Positions 35,681 through 41,521 of a stretch of DNA of 47,251 nucleotides are shown piece after piece. Position 1 is the first letter of the stretch, and each line of letters begins with the position of its first letter. The notes below the pieces were generated by a model, which saw only the letters and a program-made list of their open reading frames with translations, made no database searches and was not told the origin of the DNA. This DNA is from Allosalinactinospora lopnorensis. GTDB lineage: Bacteria > Actinomycetota > Actinomycetes > Streptosporangiales > Streptosporangiaceae. The stretch covers positions 1-47,251 of the forward strand of contig NZ_LAJC01000044.1 in NCBI RefSeq assembly GCF_000981225.1, in the 5' to 3' direction. The position numbers and the translations under genes were made by a program.

Positions 35681-35848
35681 GTGTTGTTGACCACCGCCGA
35701 GGTCGCGGCGGTCTTTCGGGTGCACCCCGAAACCGTCAAGAACTGGACCCGGCGCGGCGCGCTGTCCTCGCTTCGCACCTTGGGCGGGCACCACCGCTAC
35801 CGCAAGGCCGAAGTGAACCGGCTCCTGCGGGGGGAGGCAGCACAGTGA
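35681..35848 (+). CDS. BldC-like helix-turn-helix protein (possible frameshift near start)
   Basis: The 55-residue in-frame product from GTG 35681 is a MerR/BldC-type winged helix: LLTTAEVAAVFRVHPETVKNWTRRGALSSLRTLGGHHRYRKAEVNRLL. BldC, which regulates development and antibiotic production in Streptomyces, has the same length and the matching TLGGHRRY wing. A better start would be GTG 35646, which overlaps the upstream stop as GTGA. Using it requires one extra C in the C run at 35650-35654, giving MTPRTRTPHQAEVLLTTAEV. That lesion resembles the one in btuF. The stop overlaps the next gene's GTG. Confidence 0.75.
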   Translation: MLLTTAEVAAVFRVHPETVKNWTRRGALSSLRTLGGHHRYRKAEVNRLLRGEAAQ

Positions 35849-36324
35849 CCACCATTCAGCCCGGCCGCCCGCCGCTGCGTCTGGTTCCCCAGCAGCGCGG
35901 CGACAGCCCGGCGATCGACGTCCGCACGGCCCGCACCTACGACGAACTCCACTCCTGGGCGACCGCGATGGACGTCGTCCCCACCGTGGTCGAGGAGGAC
36001 TGGCAGAGCATCACCTACCAGGCCGAGGCTGACCTCCGCGGAACGCGGGTCCGCTATCGGCTCCGGGACGTGCTGCCCCGCGAGACCGCGCTGCGCCGAC
36101 TGGCCCGCACCTATGTGGTCGGGATGGTCCACCAGGTCGGCGACGGCGAGTGCTACCACGTGCGCGAGGTCATCGCCCCGTGCCTGTCCGCCCCGGAGGA
36201 GCAGGCCCGGGAGCAGGCGAGAATCCTCGCCGGGGCGCGGGTCGAGGCCGAGCGCCGGGCGGTGTGCGGCGCCACCGCGACCAGCCTACGCACCCACCTG
36301 GTGGAGCGCGCCATCGATTGGTAG
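35845..36324 (+). CDS. Hypothetical protein, coupled to the BldC-like gene
   Basis: A 159-residue soluble protein without a domain that I recognise. It starts at GTG 35845, overlapping the BldC-like stop (GTGA). The middle part (TYDELHSWATAMDVVPTVVEEDWQSITYQAEADLRGTRVRYRLRDVLPRETALRRLARTYVVGMVHQ) looks like a small alpha/beta domain; the C-terminus is a long Ala/Arg/Glu helix. It ends 100 bases before the lasso precursor, separated by a hairpin. It may be part of the same accessory island, with no evidence of direct involvement in the lasso pathway. Confidence 0.6.
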   Translation: MTTIQPGRPPLRLVPQQRGDSPAIDVRTARTYDELHSWATAMDVVPTVVEEDWQSITYQAEADLRGTRVRYRLRDVLPRETALRRLARTYVVGMVHQVGDGECYHVREVIAPCLSAPEEQAREQARILAGARVEAERRAVCGATATSLRTHLVERAIDW

Positions 36325-36341
36325 ACCCCCGCGCGGCCACA

Positions 36342-36378
36342 GTCGGTCAGACCCCTCTATGTGAGGGTTCTGACCGAC
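36342..36378 (+). terminator. Hairpin between the HTH unit and the lasso operon
   Basis: GTCGGTCAGACCCCTC (36342-36357) pairs with GAGGGTTCTGACCGAC (36363-36378) in a 16-position stem with one mismatch and a TATGT loop. It lies 18 bases after the stop at 36324 and 50 bases before the lasso precursor start. It is most simply a terminator of the upstream unit; a role as attenuator for the lasso operon cannot be excluded. Confidence 0.6.
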
Positions 36379-36427
36379 GACCCTGGTATCAGGTTTAGCC
36401 CCATAGGACAGTGAGAAAGGGTGCCCC

Positions 36428-36568
36428 GTGCAGGAATCGACAACGCCCCCCTATGAGCCCCCGATGGTGGTCGAGGTCGGCGACTTCACCGAGATCACAC
36501 GGGGTCAGTACGCCTCCGAACACGCCGACGACGGTGACGGCGCCGGGTACTGGTCACAACCAGTCTGA
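36428..36568 (+). CDS. Lasso peptide precursor (A)
   Basis: A 46-codon gene, GTG 36428 to TGA 36566-36568, with AAAGG seven bases before the start. The leader (residues 1-25) contains the YxxP motif that lasso RRE proteins bind, as YEPP at residues 9-12, and ends ...FTEITR with Thr at position -2, the residue the B2 protease needs. The core (residues 26-46, 21 residues) begins GQYASEHAD: Gly1 for the isopeptide bond and Asp9 as acceptor, giving a nine-residue ring. Two Asp-Gly dyads follow (core 10-11 and 12-13), and a tail with Tyr16-Trp17 that could plug the ring and ends SQPV. Downstream genes encode cyclase, RRE, protease and a PIMT-like methyltransferase in the expected order. Processing and ring size are inferred. 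Confidence 0.88.
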   Translation: MQESTTPPYEPPMVVEVGDFTEITRGQYASEHADDGDGAGYWSQPV

Positions 36569-36581
36569 GGTCTGCGAGCCA

Positions 36582-38309
36582 TTGTTTCCCTCACCCGGGC
36601 GTGGCGGTTGGTGGCTTGCGCTGCCGGACGCCGCCGCGCCCGCTATCGAGCAACAGCCCGACTGGCCGGTCATCGCCCGGCATCCCTCGGGCCGCCCGTG
36701 GCTCCTCGGCGAGCTGGCCACCCCCGTTCTCACCGCCGCGGCTGGTCCTGTGATAGCCGCGGCGATCGGTGACGTACTCGCCGAACCGCAGGAGTTCGTC
36801 GAACTCCTACGCCGGGCAGTCGAGCATCGAGACTATGACCCCTTGATGACTCTTCCCGGTAGCTACCACTTCGCCGTGAGCGAGCCAGGGCGCATGCTCG
36901 CCTATGGCGACGCGGCCGGTCTGCGCCGTCTCTACACCACCCGCTACGGGCGTGCGACGGTTGTCAGCGATCGGGCGCGCGTGCTCGCCGACCTGCGCGA
37001 GGCCAAGGTCGACCCGGTGTGGATGGCCGCGCGGATGTGCACCCCGGCGGTACCCGTTCCGGTTCGCCAGACACATAGCCCGTTCGAGGCCGTCACCCCG
37101 GTTCCGGCCGGGTACCGGGTCGAGATCGCTGACGACCAGGTGCCACGCACCGCCCGGTACTGGCATCCCCCGCCGGCCGAGTCCCCATTGCGGGAGGGGG
37201 CCGTCGGGTTGCGGACGGCGCTTGAGGGCGCGGTCGCTGACCGGGCGCATCGCAGCGGTGGCCCGGTCACAGTCGAGCTATCTGGCGGGCTCGATTCCGC
37301 AGCGCTGGCCGCACTGGCCGTGAGCGCAGTCGGCGCCGATGGTGTCCGCCTGGTGACGACCCCGTCCGCGGCCAGCGGTGATCTACCGTGGGCGTGCCTG
37401 GTCGCCGACCACCTCGGCGCATGGCACGACGTGCTCGACCACGCCCCGCCCTTGTTCGCCGGCCTTCCCGGCATCGTCCCGCACGGCAGCGATGAGCCGC
37501 CCGCTGCAGTGGGTGCGGCTCGCATCGCGCATACCGCGCGCACCCTGGCCCGGAGCCGACTGCACCTGAACGGTCAAGGCGGCGACGAGGTGATCGGGGC
37601 CCCGCTGGCGAATCTGGGGCCGCTGCTGCGCGAGCGGCGACGCGGGGTGGTGCGGCGCCTACGCGGATACGCCGCACTGTACGCCACCTCAGCCGTGCGG
37701 CTTGCCCGGCACGCTCTTACCGAACAGCCGTACCAGCGGTGGCTACAGGAGGCGGCCGAGGCCTTCGACGTCGAGGTCGGCCCGATCCGGGACGCAGTGT
37801 CGTGGCAGGCCCACCCGCGGCCGATGCCATGGGCGAGCCGACATGCCCGGCACCTGGTCGCCGGCGCCCTAGTAGAGACCGCGCCGGAGCCATGGGGCGA
37901 CCGGCCCACTCATGCCGCTCTTGCGCGGGTGCGGACCTCGGCCGCGGCGGCGGCCACCTACGGCCAGGCCATGGCCGAGCTCGGCGGGCCGGTTCCGGTG
38001 TTCCCGTTCTTTGATCGGGCGGTCATCGAAGCGTGCCTCGTCGTCCGGCCATGGGAGCGCGCGGACCCGTGGGTGTTCAAGCCGTTGTTGGTCGAGGCGA
38101 TGCGCGACGCGCTTCCCGAGGCGCTGCTCGCCCGCACCACCAAAGGGTCTTATACCCCCGACATACATCGGGGGTGGGCGCAGCACCGGAGAACGGTGCT
38201 CGACCTGGTGCGTTCCCCGCTGCTCGCCGAGTTCGGGCTGGTCGAACCGGCGATCCTACGCCGGGCGCTCACCGGGTGGGGCGCGGCCGGTCTTCCGCCA
38301 GCCATGTGA
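36582..38309 (+). CDS. Lasso peptide cyclase (C), asparagine synthetase-like
   Basis: A 575-residue ATP-dependent macrolactam synthetase. The N-terminal part is a degenerate glutaminase-like domain lacking the catalytic Cys (WWLALPDAAAP ... PGSYHFAVSEPGRMLAYGDAAGLRRLYTTRYG ... VSDRARVLA). The synthetase domain has the PP-loop SGGLDS at 234-239 and LNGQGGDEVIG near 335, which bind ATP and adenylate the acceptor Asp side chain. C-terminal FFDRAVIEACLVVRPWERADPWVFKPLLVEAM and TKGSYTPDIHRGW are typical of lasso C proteins. The TTG start at 36582 is the first start codon after the precursor stop; GAGG lies 11 bases upstream. It forms the isopeptide between core Gly1 and, as predicted, Asp9. Confidence 0.9.
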   Translation: MFPSPGRGGWWLALPDAAAPAIEQQPDWPVIARHPSGRPWLLGELATPVLTAAAGPVIAAAIGDVLAEPQEFVELLRRAVEHRDYDPLMTLPGSYHFAVSEPGRMLAYGDAAGLRRLYTTRYGRATVVSDRARVLADLREAKVDPVWMAARMCTPAVPVPVRQTHSPFEAVTPVPAGYRVEIADDQVPRTARYWHPPPAESPLREGAVGLRTALEGAVADRAHRSGGPVTVELSGGLDSAALAALAVSAVGADGVRLVTTPSAASGDLPWACLVADHLGAWHDVLDHAPPLFAGLPGIVPHGSDEPPAAVGAARIAHTARTLARSRLHLNGQGGDEVIGAPLANLGPLLRERRRGVVRRLRGYAALYATSAVRLARHALTEQPYQRWLQEAAEAFDVEVGPIRDAVSWQAHPRPMPWASRHARHLVAGALVETAPEPWGDRPTHAALARVRTSAAAAATYGQAMAELGGPVPVFPFFDRAVIEACLVVRPWERADPWVFKPLLVEAMRDALPEALLARTTKGSYTPDIHRGWAQHRRTVLDLVRSPLLAEFGLVEPAILRRALTGWGAAGLPPAM

Positions 38310-38376
38310 CCGACCTCGCCGCCCTCGAACTGTGGGCGCGTACCGTCCACACCGAGTCTGCAAGGGAGACCGCGGT

Positions 38377-38640
38377 ATGACCGTACTCGCCCCCCATGTG
38401 ACCCTCACCCCCACCAACGACGGCGCGATGCTGCTCGATGAGCGCACCGGCCGTATGTTCCACCTCAACCGCTCCGGCTACGAGGTGCTGACCGCCATGC
38501 TCGACGGCGGCACCGATGCAGCGGCCACGCGACTGTGTGACCGCTACGGCATCGACGATGACCGGGCCTGGCGCGACGCCGAAGCCGTGCTCACCGACCT
38601 GACCACGCGCGGGCTCATCACATCGGAGACGGCTACGTGA
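38377..38640 (+). CDS. Lasso peptide RRE protein (B1), PqqD family
   Basis: An 87-residue PqqD-like winged-helix protein: VTLTPTNDGAMLLDERTGRMFHLNRSGYEVLTAMLDGGTDAAATRLCDRYGID...VLTDLTTRGLI. This RiPP recognition element binds the leader, contacting the YxxP motif, and presents the precursor to the protease and cyclase. AAGGGAG ends eight bases before the ATG at 38377. Its stop overlaps the GTG of B2 (GTGA at 38637-38640), so the two halves of the split B enzyme are made together. Confidence 0.92.
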   Translation: MTVLAPHVTLTPTNDGAMLLDERTGRMFHLNRSGYEVLTAMLDGGTDAAATRLCDRYGIDDDRAWRDAEAVLTDLTTRGLITSETAT

Positions 38641-39056
38641 GCCCGCAGGTCGTGCTGCGACGCCCCTCCGCCCTCACCGTGGGGGCCCGTGTACTCGGGT
38701 GCGTGGCGGTCGCCGCGGCCCGGCTGCTCCTGGCCATGACCCGAGGACGGCCGGTGCGCATCCGCCGCATCCTGCGCGCCCTGCTCGCCGGAGTGCCCCC
38801 GGCGACCCCTGCAGCGGCCGAGGCCGCGCACGCCGCCGTGGTCACCGTCAGTCTGCGGTGCGCGAGCCCACATGGGTGCCTGCCGCGGTCGGTGGCGGTT
38901 GCGCTGCTGTTCCGCATGCGCGGCGCCCGAGTGCGGTGGGTCGTCGGGGTCTCTTCACCCCCACCGGCCTCGCACGCGTGGGTGGAAACGACGGACGGGC
39001 CCGTCGTCGAACCCGACGACCCCCGAGCGACCTTCACACCGGCGATCACGATCTAG
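38637..39056 (+). CDS. Lasso peptide leader protease (B2), transglutaminase-like
   Basis: A 139-residue cysteine protease of the lasso B2 type. Residues 70-120 hold the active site: SLRCASPHGCLPRSVAVALLFRMRG with nucleophile Cys81, SHAWVE with His113, and an acidic partner in GPVVEPDDP. The N-terminal helical region (LTVGARVLGCVAVAAARLLLAMTRG) is usual for the family. It cuts the leader after residue 25 of the precursor, where Thr is at -2, freeing Gly1 for cyclisation. It starts with GTG overlapping the B1 stop. Confidence 0.92.
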   Translation: MSPQVVLRRPSALTVGARVLGCVAVAAARLLLAMTRGRPVRIRRILRALLAGVPPATPAAAEAAHAAVVTVSLRCASPHGCLPRSVAVALLFRMRGARVRWVVGVSSPPPASHAWVETTDGPVVEPDDPRATFTPAITI

Positions 39057-39068
39057 GGGGACCACCAG

Positions 39069-40181
39069 GTGACCGCAGCACCCGACCAGATGACCGAGCG
39101 GCTCCGCCGCTACGCCGACGCGCTACGCCGCCAGGGCGCCATCACCACCGACGCCGTGCACCGCGCGTTCGCCACGGTCCAGCGGCACCACTGCGTGGAG
39201 GCGTTCTACTACCGCGGCGAGCGCTACGGCGTTCCCCAGGACTCGCCTCCGCCCGACGAGGTGCTCGGCATCATCTACAGCGACGCCTCGTTGCTCACCA
39301 TCATGCCCAGCCGCTCCGACGAGCCCGCATCATCCTCCAGCGCGCCCACGATCATGGGCCCCATGCTCGAAGAACTCGACCTCTCCCCGGGCATGCGGGT
39401 CTTGGAAATCGGGGCCGGCACCGGGTACAATGCGGCGCTCATCGCGACCATCACCGGGGCCGAGGTCGTCACCGTTGAAGCGGGTGATGTCGCTGCGGCC
39501 GGTGCTGCGGAATCCATCCGCCGGCTCGGCATAGATGATCTGGTTCGCGTGGTCTACGCCGACGGCTACGGCGGGCCGACCGCCGAGTCCGGACGCTTCG
39601 ACCGGATCATCGTCACCGTTGGCATCGCCGGCATCCCACCGGCCTGGTTCGACCGGCTCACCGACGACGGGCTGATCCTCGCCCCCATCGCGCACGGCGG
39701 GATGCACCCGACCATGGCAATGCGCCCCGGCAAAACCGTCTATCCCCGGTTGTGGTCGGACTTCATGACCGCCGTCGGCCCGCTGCGCCCACCCGAGGCC
39801 AGTGGCCGCCCCGGCGCCAAAATCACCGGAGAGCCCGGCCACCTCCCCGAGGTGTTTCCCGCCCTGGAGACCGGTGCCTACAACGACCTGTGGTTCTACC
39901 TCGGCGCGAACGATTCCCGCACCACCCGCGCCTACCTCGACCATCCCGAGTTCGACCCCTGGGGCGGGTTCTGCGCCATCGTCACCGAGGACCACCGCGC
40001 CGCATGGGTGCGCCGCGACGGCTCCGTCCTGCACACCGATTCCGCTCTCGGCACTGAGGCCGCCCGCTTCGCATCGGCCTGGTATGAGACCGGTTGCCCA
40101 ACGCTGCGGCGGTGGCACGCCGAACTCCGGCCGGCCTTCGCCGCAGAATCCCTGCTCGTCCCCACCAACTGGCAACACTGA
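39069..40181 (+). CDS. Lasso-associated PIMT-like O-methyltransferase (aspartimide-forming type)
   Basis: A 370-residue SAM methyltransferase related to protein-L-isoaspartate methyltransferase. The N-terminal part (VHRAFATVQRHHCVEAFYYRGERYG) is followed by SSSSAPTIMGPMLEELDLSPGMRVLEIGAGTGYNAALIATITG with SAM motif I at 111-119, acidic motif VVTVEAGD, and RFDRIIVTVGIAGIPPAWFDRLTDDGLILAPIAHGG. A C-terminal extension of about 170 residues is not present in repair PIMTs. PIMT homologues encoded last in lasso operons are known to methylate a core Asp, which then collapses to an aspartimide (cellulonodin, lihuanodin). Here the two Asp-Gly dyads of the core are obvious candidate sites. GTG 39069 is 12 bases after the B2 stop. 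Confidence 0.9.
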   Translation: MTAAPDQMTERLRRYADALRRQGAITTDAVHRAFATVQRHHCVEAFYYRGERYGVPQDSPPPDEVLGIIYSDASLLTIMPSRSDEPASSSSAPTIMGPMLEELDLSPGMRVLEIGAGTGYNAALIATITGAEVVTVEAGDVAAAGAAESIRRLGIDDLVRVVYADGYGGPTAESGRFDRIIVTVGIAGIPPAWFDRLTDDGLILAPIAHGGMHPTMAMRPGKTVYPRLWSDFMTAVGPLRPPEASGRPGAKITGEPGHLPEVFPALETGAYNDLWFYLGANDSRTTRAYLDHPEFDPWGGFCAIVTEDHRAAWVRRDGSVLHTDSALGTEAARFASAWYETGCPTLRRWHAELRPAFAAESLLVPTNWQH

Positions 40182-40241
40182 CAAGCCGAGGTAGCCCTGA
40201 ACCCATCGCCCGCGCTCACCCGTGGCGGTGCTGGACGAACC

Positions 40242-40272
40242 GCCGGCGCCCTACCGGAAGCAGGGCGCCGGC
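40242..40272 (+). terminator. Hairpin terminator of the lasso operon
   Basis: GCCGGCGCCCT (40242-40252) and AGGGCGCCGGC (40262-40272) make a perfect 11-bp stem with a 9-nt loop, 60 bases after the methyltransferase stop. Confidence 0.75.
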
Positions 40273-40315
40273 CGGGAGAACCCCGATAACTCCCGGACTC
40301 CTCCCGGAACCGCCC

Positions 40316-40337
40316 CCTCCCTCCACGATGAGGGAGG
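40316..40337 (-). terminator. Hairpin terminator of nrdAB
   Basis: CCTCCCTC (40316-40323) and GAGGGAGG (40330-40337) form an 8-bp stem with a 6-nt loop, 18 bases past the nrdB stop on the minus strand. Confidence 0.6.
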
Positions 40338-40354
40338 AGAGCGGGTCTTCCCGG

Positions 40355-41428
40355 TCAGTCCCAGTCGAGGCCGCCGCCGGTCTGGTACTCGATCACCCGG
40401 GTCTCGAAGAAGTTCTTCTCCTTCTTCAGGTCCATCATCTCCGACATCCACGGGAACGGGTTCTCCGTCTCACCGAAGATCGGCGCCAGGCCGATCTGCT
40501 CGGCGCGCCGGTCCGTGATGAAGCGCATGTACTGCTCGCACAGCCCGGCGTTGAGGCCGAGGATCCCCCGCGGCATCGTCTCGCGCCCGTAGGCGACCTC
40601 CAGCTCGCACGCCTCGGCGAGCATGGTGCGCACCTCGGCCTGGAACCCCTCACTCCACAGGTGCGGGTTCTCGATCTTGATCTGGTTGATCACGTCGATG
40701 CCGAAGTTCAGGTGGATCGACTCGTCACGCAGGATGTACTGGTACTGCTCGGCGATGCCCACCATCTTGTTCCGCCGCCCCAGCGACAGGATCTGGGCGA
40801 ACCCGGTGTAGAACCACATCCCCTCGAAGACGACGTAGAACGCCACCAGGTCGCGCAGGAACGCCTGGTCCGCCTCGGGGGTGCCGGTGCTGAAGTCCGG
40901 GTTCTCCAGGTTCTGCGTGTACCGCAGCGCCCAGGTGTCCTTCTCGGTGATGGACGGGATCTCCCGGTACATGTTGAACAGCTCGCCCTCGTCCAGGCCG
41001 AGGCTCTCGCAGATGTACTGGAAGGTGTGCGTGTGCACGGCCTCCTCGAACGCCTGGCGGAGCAGGTACTGGCGGCACTCGGGATTGGTGAGGTGCCGGT
41101 ACACCGCCAGCACGATGTTGTTGGCCACCAGGGACTCCGCCGTGGCGAAGAAGCCGAGGTTGCGCTTGAGCATCAGCCGTTCGTCCTCGCTGAGGCCATC
41201 GGGGGACTTCCACAGCGCGATGTCCGCCTGCATCGCGACCTCGGTCGGCATCCAGTGGTTGTTGCAGCCGGCGATGTACTTGTCCCAGGCCCAGTGGTAC
41301 TTGAGCGGGAGCAGCTGGTTGACGTCGGCGCGCGAGTTGATCATCGCCTTGTCGTCGACGCTGACCCGGTCGGCGTCCCGCCGGATCTCGCCGAGGCCGG
41401 TGGTATCGGGGTCGAAAACGCTGGTCAT
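40355..41428 (-). CDS. nrdB: Ribonucleotide reductase small subunit, class Ic type
   Basis: A 357-residue ferritin-like R2 subunit. Metal ligands can be read: Glu98 (FFATAES), Glu129 and His132 ([10 protein letters not shown]), Glu202 (VVFEGMWFY), Glu236 and His239 (RDESIHLNF). Where E. coli has the radical Tyr122 the sequence has Phe136, four residues after His132, and the first ligand is Glu rather than Asp. Both are the marks of subclass Ic (Chlamydia trachomatis, Phe127 and Glu89), which uses a Mn(IV)/Fe(III) cofactor in place of a tyrosyl radical. The C-terminal ...[14 protein letters not shown] provides the Tyr of the electron path. It is second in the operon after nrdA, under a cobalamin riboswitch. 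Confidence 0.95.
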   Translation of the reverse strand: MTSVFDPDTTGLGEIRRDADRVSVDDKAMINSRADVNQLLPLKYHWAWDKYIAGCNNHWMPTEVAMQADIALWKSPDGLSEDERLMLKRNLGFFATAESLVANNIVLAVYRHLTNPECRQYLLRQAFEEAVHTHTFQYICESLGLDEGELFNMYREIPSITEKDTWALRYTQNLENPDFSTGTPEADQAFLRDLVAFYVVFEGMWFYTGFAQILSLGRRNKMVGIAEQYQYILRDESIHLNFGIDVINQIKIENPHLWSEGFQAEVRTMLAEACELEVAYGRETMPRGILGLNAGLCEQYMRFITDRRAEQIGLAPIFGETENPFPWMSEMMDLKKEKNFFETRVIEYQTGGGLDWD

Positions 41429-41521
41429 AAAGGGTAATCAGCTCTTTCGCGGTCAGGGGCGGCGCGGGGGCTCCCGGCGCCGCCCCGGCGTGCGTGGGGT
41501 GTGCGCGGCGGGTGTGCCGCC

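Noticed and set aside
36503-36529. Alternative ring closure through core Glu6
   Set aside because: Lasso rings known to me close at position 7, 8 or 9; positions 7 and 8 are His and Ala, leaving Asp9.
36411-36581. N-terminal extension of the lasso cyclase frame across the precursor
   Set aside because: That stretch overlaps the precursor in another frame, is Pro/Ser/Arg-rich and not cyclase-like; the cyclase most likely starts at TTG 36582.
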